From assembly GCF_943193185.1 (NCBI RefSeq), contig NZ_CALPDE010000005.1, positions 1 to 64,000 of the forward strand: a DNA stretch of 64,000 nucleotides, written 5' to 3'. Below, one piece after another: positions 1 to 8,120 of the stretch; position 1 is the stretch's first letter, and each line of letters begins with the position of its first letter. The position numbers were made by a program, and so were the translations under genes. This DNA comes from Lactococcus ileimucosae. Its GTDB lineage: Bacteria; Bacillota; Bacilli; Lactobacillales; Streptococcaceae. The notes beneath the pieces were generated by a model, which saw only the letters and a list, made by a program, of their open reading frames with translations, was not told where the DNA came from and made no database searches.

Positions 1-230
1 ACTTTTAGATTTTCATTACAACTACATTTCTAATGTTACGTTTACTTTCTGAGTCTATAGTATAAAAAAAAAAAAAAAGGTCAAATGAAATGAGTGTTTG
101 ATGAGAAAAGCGAGGAAGAATTTGACGAGTTGGTGACTTTGTAGCAGTTAAAAAAGTAAATTTATCGGAGAACAGTAAAACGCTCAAACTAGCTTGAGCG
201 TTTATTTATAGCTTATAGACGATAGAAAAT
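1..230. other. Intergenic edge region without a gene
   Basis: No convincing coding sequence is seen. It contains a run of 15 A at 64-78 and ends in the hairpin that closes the xpt-pbuX operon. The 60-codon open frame on the minus strand has no ribosome binding site and runs through the A-run, so it is not called. Confidence 0.6.
178..203 (-). terminator. Terminator after pbuX
   Basis: A 10-bp perfect stem (AAACGCTCAA / TTGAGCGTTT) with a 6-base loop follows the pbuX stop codon. T-rich sequence lies on both sides, so it may act in both directions. Confidence 0.8.
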
Positions 231-1535
231 TCAGTTCACCTTTACTTCATGAGCATTCACTACAGCTTCTGCTTCAGGTTTAGAATTTAGAATTAAGTTA
301 AGAAGAATGGCTGAAACTGTACTGACGACAATCCCATTAGACAAGAAGATTTGAGCCCAGTTTGGCAGGCTAACAAATAGATTACTTGAGTTAAATCCAA
401 CCCCCATGCCTACTGAAATAGCAACAATAAACAAGTTTTGGTTGTCCTTGTAATCAACTGTCCCAAGCATTTTTATCCCTTGCATGGCAACCATACCAAA
501 CATAATAAGCATAGCACCACCAAGCACAGGTACTGGAATAAGTTGTGCGATAGCAGCAAATTTAGGAATCAATCCCAAAGCAATTAAAAAGACTGCGGTA
601 AAATAGATTGGCTTACGTGATTTGATTCCTGACATTTGGACCAAACCTACATTTTGCGAGAAACCAGTATAGGGGAAGGTATTGAAGATACCGCCAAGCA
701 AAACAGCAAGCCCTTCTGAACGGTAGCCGTTTCGTAAACGTTTCTCAGATAACTCTTCACCTGTCAAATCAGATAAGGCCAAGTAAACGCCTGTTGACTC
801 CACCATAGAAACAATAGCGATGATAATCATCATCAGGCAGTCGATTAAATAAAAGCGGGGCATCGCTATACGGAAAGGGACTGGCAAGTGTGCCCAAGGG
901 GCTTGATTAATGGCTGAAAAGTCAACCATATGTAAGCCAGCTGCTAAAACAGTACCTGCAACTAAACCAATCAAGATAGATATCGAGCGAATAAAGCCTT
1001 TAGCAAAAATGTGAACAAGGAGAATCACTAATATAGTAAATCCTGCAAGCAGTAAACTGTTAGTTGTCGGTGCTGCTTCGTTATTTCCCATATTTCCAAC
1101 CGCAACAGGAATCAAAGTCAGTCCTATCGTTGTAATAACTGAACCTGTGACTAAAGGAGGGAAAAATTTCCTTATTTTAGAAAAAACACCTGCAACTGCA
1201 ATAACAAAGACACCTGATGCGATTAAGGCACCAAACATAGCGCCATCACCATGTTTTTGCCCAATAATAATGAGTGGAGCAACAGACTGAAACGCTACGC
1301 CCAGAACAACAGGAAGACCGATACCAAAATTCTTGGTCATCTTAAGTTGAAGCAGGGTTGCCAGACCGCACATAAAGATATCCGTTGAAATCAAATAAGT
1401 CAACTGCATTGCACTGTAGTTGAGAGCAGAAGCAATCATAATAGGTACCAGAATTGAGCCTGAATACATCGCAAGGAGATGCTGTAAACCTAAAACTGCT
1501 GCTTGACCGTTGGCTTGTCTTTTTATCTTAAACAT
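231..1535 (-). CDS. pbuX: Xanthine permease, NCS2 family
   Basis: A 434-residue polytopic membrane protein that imports xanthine by proton symport. Hydrophobic segments run through the whole protein, and the NCS2 signature QNVGLVQMSGIKSR lies near residue 290, typical of the bacterial xanthine/uric acid branch. It starts 18 bp after the xpt stop, so it is the second gene of an xpt-pbuX operon and shares its PurBox promoter and purine riboswitch. The pairing with xpt (which converts imported xanthine to XMP) is what favours xanthine over uracil as substrate; from sequence alone uric acid or another purine base cannot be excluded. Confidence 0.93.
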   Translation of the reverse strand: MFKIKRQANGQAAVLGLQHLLAMYSGSILVPIMIASALNYSAMQLTYLISTDIFMCGLATLLQLKMTKNFGIGLPVVLGVAFQSVAPLIIIGQKHGDGAMFGALIASGVFVIAVAGVFSKIRKFFPPLVTGSVITTIGLTLIPVAVGNMGNNEAAPTTNSLLLAGFTILVILLVHIFAKGFIRSISILIGLVAGTVLAAGLHMVDFSAINQAPWAHLPVPFRIAMPRFYLIDCLMMIIIAIVSMVESTGVYLALSDLTGEELSEKRLRNGYRSEGLAVLLGGIFNTFPYTGFSQNVGLVQMSGIKSRKPIYFTAVFLIALGLIPKFAAIAQLIPVPVLGGAMLIMFGMVAMQGIKMLGTVDYKDNQNLFIVAISVGMGVGFNSSNLFVSLPNWAQIFLSNGIVVSTVSAILLNLILNSKPEAEAVVNAHEVKVN

Positions 1536-1553
1536 TATCTTTTCTACTCCTTC

Positions 1554-2147
1554 TTAATCCCAGACAGCATCATCTGCTGGCGCAAATACAACTTTGCCTG
1601 ACTCAAATTTTTCGATGCGAGCCAAGGAAGTTACTGTTAAACCTTTATCAATCAGAAGTTGCCGCCCTGTTTGAAAGCTCTTCTCGATGACAATACCAAT
1701 GCCTGCCACTTGCGCCCCTGCTTGCTTGATGAGCTCCTCTAACCCTAATGCAGCTTGACCATTGGCCAAAAAGTCATCAATAATCAATACATTATCCTCT
1801 GAAGAAATAAATTTACGAGAGATTGAAACTGTAGAAGTCACTTGTTTCGTAAATGAAAAGACTTCTGTTGTCAGTAGCTCTTCGTTCATTGTAATATTTT
1901 TTGATTTTTTTGCAAAAACCATTGGTACACCGAGTGCTTCAGCAGCATAGAGTGCTGGCGCAATGCCACTGGCTTCGATAGTTACAACTTTAGTAATATC
2001 TTGGTCTTTATAGACCTGAGCAAAACGTTGTCCGATTGCTTTCATCAGTTCATAGTCAACCTGATGAGTAAGAAAGCTATCAACTTTTAAAACTTGATCT
2101 CCAAGGACTTGTCCATCACGTACGATACGATTTTCCAATAACTTCAT
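1554..2147 (-). CDS. xpt: Xanthine phosphoribosyltransferase
   Basis: A cytosolic type I phosphoribosyltransferase of 197 residues that makes XMP from xanthine and PRPP. The PRPP-binding loop [16 protein letters not shown] lies around residues 120-135, as in B. subtilis Xpt, which has nearly the same length. The ATG is preceded by AGGAG at a spacing of about 5. It is the first gene of the xpt-pbuX operon; the 340-base leader upstream holds a guanine-type riboswitch, a leader terminator and a perfect PurBox, so expression should respond both to PRPP/PurR and to guanine or xanthine. Close relatives (Hpt, PurR) are longer or lack this arrangement. Confidence 0.95.
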   Translation of the reverse strand: MKLLENRIVRDGQVLGDQVLKVDSFLTHQVDYELMKAIGQRFAQVYKDQDITKVVTIEASGIAPALYAAEALGVPMVFAKKSKNITMNEELLTTEVFSFTKQVTSTVSISRKFISSEDNVLIIDDFLANGQAALGLEELIKQAGAQVAGIGIVIEKSFQTGRQLLIDKGLTVTSLARIEKFESGKVVFAPADDAVWD

Positions 2148-2195
2148 GATTTCTCCTAAATGTTTATACCTAAGAACTGCTCGTCTCTAGCAAAT

Positions 2196-2223
2196 ACAAA
2201 AGCCCTACCTGGTAAGGTAGAGC
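2196..2223 (-). terminator. Leader terminator upstream of xpt
   Basis: A 9-bp stem with one G-U pair (GCTCTACCT / AGGTAGGGC, loop TACC) is followed by TTTTGTATTT, about 50 bases before the xpt start and about 95 bases after the riboswitch aptamer. It is the probable expression platform. The J2/3 segment CTCTACC of the aptamer can pair with GGTAGGG of the terminator's 3' arm, which would give an antiterminator when no purine is bound; this pairing is inference. Confidence 0.75.
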
Positions 2224-2317
2224 ATTTCTAAACGACAAAAGAAGATATGATTTATAAGGCATCACTCAAGACATGAACATTTACATTCAAAGCCATACTG
2301 CACAAATAAAAAACCCT

Positions 2318-2380
2318 CTTATTGTCCTGCTTTTACGGTGCAGGGTAGAGACACTCAGCCATATTCTAAGTATAAATAAG
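2318..2380 (-). promoter_or_regulatory. Purine (guanine-type) riboswitch aptamer
   Basis: Read on the minus strand: P1 CTTATT/AATAAG, P2 ACTTAG/CTGAGT with loop AATATGG, junction GTCTCTAC, and P3 CCTGC/GCAGG with loop ACCGTAAAA. The two loops carry the conserved L2/L3 kissing motifs. The ligand-specifying base after P3 is C (ACA, against ACT in most members), which indicates guanine/xanthine rather than adenine. It lies in the leader of xpt-pbuX, the classical target of this riboswitch. Confidence 0.93.
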
Positions 2381-2398
2381 ATTTTTTAATATTGATAT

Positions 2399-2427
2399 AG
2401 TATAACGTATTTTATTTTTTTAATCAA
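2399..2427 (-). promoter_or_regulatory. Promoter of xpt-pbuX
   Basis: TTGATT (2422-2427), a 17-bp spacer and TATACT (2399-2404). An alternative -10, TAAAAT at 2409-2414, lies 63 bp from the PurBox centre, the same distance as at the other PurBox promoters in this window, and may be the PurR-activated one. Confidence 0.6.
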
Positions 2428-2470
2428 GAAAAGATCGCGATAAATAAATTTTTTTCAAATATTTATAAAT

Positions 2471-2483
2471 ATTGTTCGGAAAT
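2471..2483 (-). promoter_or_regulatory. PurBox upstream of xpt
   Basis: ATTTCCGAACAAT on the minus strand matches the lactococcal PurBox AWWWCCGAACWWT at all 13 positions. It lies 3 bases after the rluB stop codon. In L. lactis PurR bound here activates transcription when PRPP is high. Confidence 0.85.
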
Positions 2484-2486
2484 CAC

Positions 2487-3203
2487 TTATTGTTTAACTG
2501 CATTCATCAGTTGAGAAACTTCTTTTTTACTTAAACGACGGTAACGACCTGGTGCTAGTCCCTCTAAATTTAAGGGGCCATATTGGACGCGGCTTAGTTT
2601 TTGAACCGGTAAGCCAACTGCCGCAAACATTTTTTTAACTTGATGATTTTGTCCTTCATGGATAGTCAAACTAACCAGTGAACTATTCTTCACCTTATCT
2701 TGTCTCATAATTTCATAACGTGCTGGACTTATTTTTTTCCCGTCAATAGTCATCCCCAGAGTTAAAGGACGAAGATTTTCTTTATTGGCTTGCCCTTCAA
2801 CTTTAGCAATATAAACCTTTTCAACACCGTGTCGAGGGTGTGTCATCAGGTTTGTAAATTCTCCATCATTTGTTAAGAGTAAAAGACCGCTCGTGTCCCA
2901 GTCCAGACGACCTACAGGATAAATGCGTTCTTTTCCTTTAGGAAGCAAGTCCATAACGGTTTGACGTCCCTTGTCATCGCTTGAACTAGAAATATAGCCA
3001 CGTGGTTTATTAAGCATATAATAAACAGGTTCTTCATTATAAACGGCAATACCGTTGACTTCCACACGATCTCCTGCCTCGACTTGATAAGCCAAGTTGG
3101 TCATTATGACGTTATTAACAGATACTTTTCCTGATAAGATGAGCTCTTCTGCCTTACGTCTACTGGCTACACCTGCATGCGCCAAAAATTTATTGATTCT
3201 CAT
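2487..3203 (-). CDS. rluB: 23S rRNA pseudouridine synthase, RluB/RsuA family
   Basis: A 238-residue enzyme that isomerises uridine to pseudouridine in 23S rRNA. An S4 RNA-binding domain (residues 1-48, MRINKFLAHAGVASRRKAEE) is followed by the RsuA/RluB catalytic domain with the signature GRLDWDTSGLLLLTNDG, where Asp101 of RLD is the catalytic base. Its start overlaps the scpB stop by 14 bp, so it is translationally coupled as the last gene of the xerD-like/scpA/scpB/rluB block. The target site (2605 for RluB) is inferred from family and synteny; an RsuA-like 16S activity is less likely. Confidence 0.93.
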   Translation of the reverse strand: MRINKFLAHAGVASRRKAEELILSGKVSVNNVIMTNLAYQVEAGDRVEVNGIAVYNEEPVYYMLNKPRGYISSSSDDKGRQTVMDLLPKGKERIYPVGRLDWDTSGLLLLTNDGEFTNLMTHPRHGVEKVYIAKVEGQANKENLRPLTLGMTIDGKKISPARYEIMRQDKVKNSSLVSLTIHEGQNHQVKKMFAAVGLPVQKLSRVQYGPLNLEGLAPGRYRRLSKKEVSQLMNAVKQ

Positions 3204-3768
3204 TTATTTCCCCATTTTCATTAAATAATACCTGCTGCTCCCCCACAAACTGACTTTCATCAACTTCTGGTAACTCTGAAAGATTATTGATTCCGATATA
3301 GTCTAAAAAGAATTCTGTCGTCTCATACAGCCCTGGACGCCCAACAACCTCAAGCGTGCCTGTCTTTTCTACTAAGTTGTAGGCCCGGAGAGTAGAGAGG
3401 GCTCCGCTGGAATTCACACCGCGTAACTGGTCAATCTCTAACCGTGTGATTGGCTGTTTATAAGCAATAATCGAAAGAACTTCCAAAGCAGAGCGTGAGA
3501 GACTTTGGTTAAGTGGTGTTTTGGCATAGTTTTTAAGAATATCAGCAAATATATCTTTTGTGGCTAGCTTATATTTTCCAGCTGTTTCAATAATCGTCAA
3601 TGCAGATTCTTTGTCTGTTTGATATTTTTCAACCAAACGCTCTATTTGTTGTTCACAAGCAAACTTACTCATACCAGAAAGCTCTGACAGCTGATTCAAC
3701 TCAAGTCCTTCTTCACCTGCAACGAAAAGCAAAAGTTCTAAAACAGCTGTTTTATTTAGCTTGTCCAT
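3190..3768 (-). CDS. scpB: Segregation and condensation protein B
   Basis: A 192-residue kleisin-associated subunit with tandem winged helix domains. With ScpA and SMC it forms the bacterial condensin that compacts and segregates chromosomes. The conserved core (SRSALEVLSIIAYKQPITRLEIDQLRG, given as pieces near residues 95-120, with VNSSGALSTL after it) is typical. It overlaps scpA by 17 bp upstream and rluB by 14 bp downstream. Length is normal for the family. Confidence 0.95.
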   Translation of the reverse strand: MDKLNKTAVLELLLFVAGEEGLELNQLSELSGMSKFACEQQIERLVEKYQTDKESALTIIETAGKYKLATKDIFADILKNYAKTPLNQSLSRSALEVLSIIAYKQPITRLEIDQLRGVNSSGALSTLRAYNLVEKTGTLEVVGRPGLYETTEFFLDYIGINNLSELPEVDESQFVGEQQVLFNENGEINENQ

Positions 3769-4486
3769 CTTGACCTCTTTCTAATAGAATTTCACCAAAA
3801 ACTTCATCTTGCCTGAACGTGATTTGTTGTGTTTTTATTAACTCCAAAAGTGCCATAAAAGTAGTAAGCAATTCTTCCTTGGATGTTTTTTTCGAAAATA
3901 ATGAGCTAAAGGTGTAAGAGCTTTTCTTCAAAAAGAGACCTGATAATTCGGCAATTTTGTCAGAGATGGAAAATTTTTCTGCTTCTATCTTTGTGTTTTC
4001 ATCTGTGAAAGACTGTTTGTGCAACTCCAAAACATTGTTAAAAGCCAAAAACAAGTCCAAACTGCTATAATCTTGTAAAAGTACAGCATCTTCACCAATA
4101 ATTTCTGTTTTTTCTTTGGAGTAAAATCGGCTACGTTCTTCATGCATTTGTGCAATATCTTGTGACAAGGCCTTGTATTTTCTATATTCATCAATTTGAG
4201 CCAAAATATCCTGTTCAAGCTGTTCCGTATCTTCGATGAACTCTTCTGCAACTGTAGGCAAAAGACGGCGAGACTTGATGAGCATAAGTTGGCTCGCCAT
4301 TACCATATATTCACTGGCAACTTCTAACTCTAAAGTCTTCATTGTCTTCAAAAAATTTAAATACTGCTCAATAATCGGAACCAAAGGCACTTCAAAAATA
4401 TCAACTTTATATTGTCCAACCAAATGCAAAAGTAAATCGAGAGGACCTTCAAAATCATTGATTTTTATCTTTATTTCTTCAATCAT
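3752..4486 (-). CDS. scpA: Segregation and condensation protein A (kleisin)
   Basis: A 244-residue kleisin subunit of the SMC-ScpAB complex. The N-terminal block [12 protein letters not shown] (about residues 12-24), which contacts the SMC neck, is intact, and the C-terminal winged helix region that contacts the SMC head follows an acidic, helical middle. The start overlaps the xerD-like stop by 4 bp (ATGA), so translation is coupled. smc itself is not in the window. Confidence 0.95.
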   Translation of the reverse strand: MIEEIKIKINDFEGPLDLLLHLVGQYKVDIFEVPLVPIIEQYLNFLKTMKTLELEVASEYMVMASQLMLIKSRRLLPTVAEEFIEDTEQLEQDILAQIDEYRKYKALSQDIAQMHEERSRFYSKEKTEIIGEDAVLLQDYSSLDLFLAFNNVLELHKQSFTDENTKIEAEKFSISDKIAELSGLFLKKSSYTFSSLFSKKTSKEELLTTFMALLELIKTQQITFRQDEVFGEILLERGQDGQAK

Positions 4487-5193
4487 TTATAGTATTTTTC
4501 CAAAGTTGTAGTTGTAGATAAACCTAGAGCTTCTGCCAACTCATAGACATTTTTCCCCGCTCTAACCTGCTTCAAGATATACTGTTCTCGTAACTCTTTT
4601 GCCGTCAAATCTGTATACTTTCTAAGCTCAAGATAGAGAAACTGACGTGACTTGACAAAAAGTTCATCTGCATTAGTAATTCTCTGTGTATAGAGAGCAA
4701 ACTTATCCCGAATGGGTAATACTCTCTTCAAGCCCGCTTTTTCTACCGTCAAAATTTTGAATTTCCAGTTGAAATTTTCCCAACGTAATTGCTGAATTTC
4801 TGCAAATGTCAAGCCAAATTCCAGAATGAGAAAAGCTAAAAAGTGCCCTGGCGAGATTACTGGTCGATAAATCTCTGACAGGTTCTTGAGCTCAGCTTTT
4901 TGTTTTGTTGCTTTCTTTTTTGTGCTCACTTGCTGAATCTTATGAGATTCTTTCAGCAAATTTTTTTCATACAAGTAAGACAGAAACTGATTAGCGCTTG
5001 ATATTTTACGGCGTTGTGCAGCTACTGCCAATTTTTTTAAGGACTGACGATAAAGTAAGAGCGACTCTCGAGAAATGCTTTTCTTTTCAAAAAATTCTGC
5101 AAAATTTCGTAGATCGTAAAGATAATTTGATTTTGTATTTTCTGAGAAGTTTTTACTGGCTAAAAAATTAGGGATTTCGTTTGATAATATCAT
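4483..5193 (-). CDS. XerD-like tyrosine recombinase homologue, probably not catalytic
   Basis: A 236-residue protein with the XerD fold. The ATG at 5193 ([11 protein letters not shown]) is chosen over an upstream one at 5223 because it matches the N-terminus of streptococcal XerD-like proteins. Of the catalytic set, Arg I is lost (GLTFAEI in place of GLRxSEL) and both histidines of the HxLR and GH boxes are replaced (KELRE; ALGLS), while Arg II and the C-terminal Tyr (EKYYK) remain. Streptococcal members are known not to carry out cleavage and rejoining at dif. The gene sits directly before scpA-scpB, which suggests a chromosome-organisation role. It overlaps the CBS gene by 26 bp. Confidence 0.85.
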   Translation of the reverse strand: MILSNEIPNFLASKNFSENTKSNYLYDLRNFAEFFEKKSISRESLLLYRQSLKKLAVAAQRRKISSANQFLSYLYEKNLLKESHKIQQVSTKKKATKQKAELKNLSEIYRPVISPGHFLAFLILEFGLTFAEIQQLRWENFNWKFKILTVEKAGLKRVLPIRDKFALYTQRITNADELFVKSRQFLYLELRKYTDLTAKELREQYILKQVRAGKNVYELAEALGLSTTTTLEKYYK

Positions 5194-5632
5194 AGTCTTT
5201 ACTAAATTCATGGGCAAAAGCATTGATAGCTTTCAAGATTTCTTGGCGTGCAATAATACCAACAAATTCTGTTCTTTTTACTACAGGTAAGAAAGGTTCT
5301 TTAACTAACTTATGTAGAATTTCCTCAAGTGATGCAGACGGGCTCACTGTTTCTACTCCAGTATCTACAATTTCTGAAATAGGTGTGCTCATTGATTTTT
5401 CATAAAAGAAATCTTCTCCCATTTCGAATTCAACGATATCTGCAAGACCTACAACTCCAACATACTCTTTATTTTTATTAAGCACTGGAACCCTAGAATA
5501 TTTGTACTGACTTAGTAAAAGTTTTGCATGTGAAACATTGTGCTCATCAAACAAGACAGCAACATCATCAGCAGCTTTTATAAAAGTTTCACTCTGCCCC
5601 AAGAAATATTTTTCAATAGCTTTATCAATCAT
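5168..5632 (-). CDS. CBS-pair protein, possible c-di-AMP-binding protein
   Basis: A 154-residue cytosolic protein with two CBS motifs (about residues 12-72 and 80-140). The start at 5632 ([10 protein letters not shown]) is chosen because AGGTAGGG precedes it and the longer open frame adds a hydrophobic stretch foreign to the family. Stand-alone CBS pairs at this locus in streptococci and CbpB in Listeria bind nucleotides, including c-di-AMP; that ligand is inferred here. It overlaps the xerD-like gene downstream and starts 20 bp after the phosphoesterase stop. Confidence 0.8.
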   Translation of the reverse strand: MIDKAIEKYFLGQSETFIKAADDVAVLFDEHNVSHAKLLLSQYKYSRVPVLNKNKEYVGVVGLADIVEFEMGEDFFYEKSMSTPISEIVDTGVETVSPSASLEEILHKLVKEPFLPVVKRTEFVGIIARQEILKAINAFAHEFSKDYDIIKRNP

Positions 5633-5651
5633 TTTTACCCTACCTATTTTT

Positions 5652-6161
5652 CTACAGATTAAAAGTAAACTGTAAGTCTGGAATTTTCTTATGCTCCAAA
5701 TCATGATAAGAAACGTTATAACCGTTGTTAAATATCGTAACAACAGCATACATTTTTATATTTATTTCCCCACGCGGCTGACTGACAGAGCCTGGGTTAA
5801 TAAACAAAGTCTTTCCTATAATCTGTGCAACAGGTTGATGTATATGTCCAAAGAGCGCAATATCGGCTTCCTTCTCTTCAGCAAAATAGGAATAACGTTC
5901 AAGTCCAAATCCAACATAAAATTGGTGTCCATGAGCGATAAGGACTTTCTTTCCTTCAACCTCCACCATTTTCACTTCTGAATAGCCGTCATCATAGTCA
6001 CAGTTTCCTGAGACTACAGTAATGCCTTTCCATATTTCATCATTGCTCGGTAACTCAGAATCGCCACAATGAAATAAAGCTGAAGCTGTACCTTCATACT
6101 TTTCTTTGATTTTTTTAACTGTCTCACGATTAGTGTGTGAATCACTCATTACGATAAACAT
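5652..6161 (-). CDS. YfcE/MJ0936-type metallophosphoesterase
   Basis: A 169-residue phosphodiesterase of the calcineurin-like fold. Metal-binding motifs are all present: DSH near residue 8, HCGD near 35, GNCD near 55, HGH near 75 and GHIH near 105. AAGGAG lies 8 bases before the ATG at 6161. Family members hydrolyse artificial phosphodiesters in vitro; the natural substrate is unknown. It lies 35 bp after the racemase/pyrophosphatase fusion gene, probably in one transcript. Confidence 0.88.
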   Translation of the reverse strand: MFIVMSDSHTNRETVKKIKEKYEGTASALFHCGDSELPSNDEIWKGITVVSGNCDYDDGYSEVKMVEVEGKKVLIAHGHQFYVGFGLERYSYFAEEKEADIALFGHIHQPVAQIIGKTLFINPGSVSQPRGEINIKMYAVVTIFNNGYNVSYHDLEHKKIPDLQFTFNL

Positions 6162-6196
6162 CAAGAAGACTCCTTTCAGCTAACTTCACACCCGTT

Positions 6197-7609
6197 CTAT
6201 TTTTTAAGGCTTTCTAGCCATTTTGGCAATTCAGCCATTAGTTTTTGCAAAGCTTGCCCACGATGTGATGCTGTATTTTTTTCCTCAGCAGAGAGCTGAG
6301 CAGCTGTTCTATCGGACTCTCCAACTAAAAAGATAGGATCGTAGCCAAAACCATTTTTTCCTTGCGGTGTTAGACCAATACGACCTTGCCAATCTGCTTC
6401 AACCACTAAACTTTCATGTCCAGGATAAGCAGCAACTAATGTCGTATGAAAATGCGCGATACGCCGTTCTGGCGTAATTGCAGTTGATGCAAGCTCATGG
6501 AGAAGTTTTGCAATGTTTTCCTCATCCGTAGGATTGGGACCAGCAAAACGATGGCTCCAAACTCCTGGTAATCCTCCGAGAACATCGACACACAAACCCG
6601 AATCATCACCGATTACGACTTGACCAGTGATTGCTGCAATTTGCTCTGCTTTCAAGCGTGCATTTTCTTCAAAAGTCATCCCAGTTTCTTTGATATCTGG
6701 CAGTTCTGGATAATCTTTGAGATTCTTGATTTTATAACCAAACTCTTCAAAGAGACGCTTAAATTCTTGTGTTTTTCCATCATTCCGCGTTGCGATAAGT
6801 AGCGTTCTTTCTGAAGAAAGTTCAGTATGTTCTGCTCTTATCTTTCCTGCACCGAGCCACCGGTCAGCCATTACTTGGAAAGCTCCTGCATCACCCGTTG
6901 TGTAGAAACAATGTCTAATGCTGTCGCGTTCCTCACCATTGAGAGCAAAATAGTTAAGTAAAACAGTAACATCACGCACGGTTTCTGAACCACTGTCGAT
7001 GAGTTGAACATCCTGTCCCATCTCTTTTTGAATAAGCTTGCGTAGCAATGGATAGTGGGTACAACCTAAAATCAAAGTATCCACTTTACCAACCATTGGT
7101 TTCAGAGTTTCTGCAACAATGTTTTTCGCGGCTTCTGTGTCAACCTGGTTTGACTCAACCAAGGGGACAAAGTCTGGGCACGCTAAACTGAGGACCTCAA
7201 CACTAGATGACTTAAACTGAATAACTTTGCGGTATTGTCCAGAATTAATTGTCGCTTGCGTTGCAATCACGCCTACTTTCTTATTGACTGTTTTCTGAAT
7301 TGCACTTGAAGCACCCGAAAGAATAACGCCAACAACAGGAATATCCAAGGCTGCTCTGACTTCATCCAGAGCTACCGCTGTTGCTGTGTTGCAAGCAAAA
7401 ACAATCATTTTTACATTTTTGGAAAGCAAAAAATTGACCATATCCCAAGTGAAAGCAGTAATCTGCTCATTTGAGCGTGACCCATAAGGCGCACGTTGCG
7501 TATCACCGATATAGACAATTTCTTCGTTTGGTAATTGACGGAGAATCTCTCGAACAACGGTCAAGCCCCCAACTCCTGAGTCTAGTAAGCCAATAGGTCT
7601 GTTGTCCAT
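6197..7609 (-). CDS. Glutamate racemase fused to XTP/dITP pyrophosphatase
   Basis: A 470-residue two-domain protein. Residues 1 to about 265 are glutamate racemase (MurI/Rac[12 protein letters not shown], catalytic cysteines in FACNTAT and LGCTHYP), which makes D-glutamate for peptidoglycan. Residues from about 270 to the end are a Ham1/RdgB non-canonical NTP pyrophosphatase ([28 protein letters not shown]), which removes ITP, dITP and XTP. The frame runs through both with no stop. The ATG at 7609 is chosen because GGAGGTG sits inside the four extra codons of the longer frame. The two reactions are unrelated; a fused gene must supply both. Confidence 0.93.
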   Translation of the reverse strand: MDNRPIGLLDSGVGGLTVVREILRQLPNEEIVYIGDTQRAPYGSRSNEQITAFTWDMVNFLLSKNVKMIVFACNTATAVALDEVRAALDIPVVGVILSGASSAIQKTVNKKVGVIATQATINSGQYRKVIQFKSSSVEVLSLACPDFVPLVESNQVDTEAAKNIVAETLKPMVGKVDTLILGCTHYPLLRKLIQKEMGQDVQLIDSGSETVRDVTVLLNYFALNGEERDSIRHCFYTTGDAGAFQVMADRWLGAGKIRAEHTELSSERTLLIATRNDGKTQEFKRLFEEFGYKIKNLKDYPELPDIKETGMTFEENARLKAEQIAAITGQVVIGDDSGLCVDVLGGLPGVWSHRFAGPNPTDEENIAKLLHELASTAITPERRIAHFHTTLVAAYPGHESLVVEADWQGRIGLTPQGKNGFGYDPIFLVGESDRTAAQLSAEEKNTASHRGQALQKLMAELPKWLESLKK

Positions 7610-7624
7610 AAACACCTCCAAAAT

Positions 7625-7864
7625 TTACTTTTTCTTAGTGTCTGCTTGCTTTGCTGCACTACGAATTTGACGAAGTACTTGCTGTACTTGTGTTTCTGAT
7701 GGTTTGCGTCCCATAGATCCCATCATCATACGCACTGCATCTTCATTCAATGGTGGATTTTCCATCAAGAGCTTTTTAGTTTGCTTTTGTGTAAACCAAG
7801 CACCACCTGCAAAACCTGCAACAGCAAAGACAAGCATAAGTAAAATTGCAACAAATAAATTCAT
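7625..7864 (-). CDS. YneF family small membrane protein (UPF0154)
   Basis: A 79-residue protein with one N-terminal membrane helix (residues 3-24), then a short cytoplasmic tail containing the family core ENPPLNEDAVRMMMGSMGRKPS. It has a good Shine-Dalgarno (TAGGAGAG) and lies 15 bp before the racemase fusion gene. Function is unknown in all species. Confidence 0.9.
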   Translation of the reverse strand: MNLFVAILLMLVFAVAGFAGGAWFTQKQTKKLLMENPPLNEDAVRMMMGSMGRKPSETQVQQVLRQIRSAAKQADTKKK

Positions 7865-8120
7865 TAATACTCTCCTACAAGAAAGCTATAAAATCGCTTT
7901 CGAAATTTTTCTCCTTATTATATCAAATTTAGGCTCATTTGTCGTGTTCTTTGTATGTTTCAATTGTTCATTGGAGCATACCACAGCCCACAACAACTAC
8001 TCCTTCTATCACTTCTCACAGAAAGAAACTTTTCGCTGAGGCCTAGTAAGACTCTAAGCAAAGCCCCAGAGGGCTTTGCGTTTGACCGTTCTCGCTTTAG
8101 CGGGTTACGGGCATTGAGTA
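7865..8120. other. Intergenic region with ilvE 3' hairpin
   Basis: No gene is seen. A perfect 9-bp stem (GCAAAGCCC / GGGCTTTGC, 8058-8079) lies about 40 bases after the ilvE stop, but without a clear T-run on either strand, so it is only a possible terminator. A second short hairpin (CGCTTTAGCG) lies at about 8092-8101. Confidence 0.4.

Noticed and set aside
64-78. Run of 15 A and an open frame through it
   Set aside because: No ribosome site, composition unlike genes; most likely intergenic.
4483-5193. Mobile element suggested by a tyrosine recombinase-like gene
   Set aside because: The gene lacks catalytic residues, is embedded in the scpAB operon and no attachment repeats or phage genes are near.
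8058-8079. Strong terminator after ilvE
   Set aside because: The stem is perfect, but no T-run follows on either strand, so it is listed only as a hairpin.
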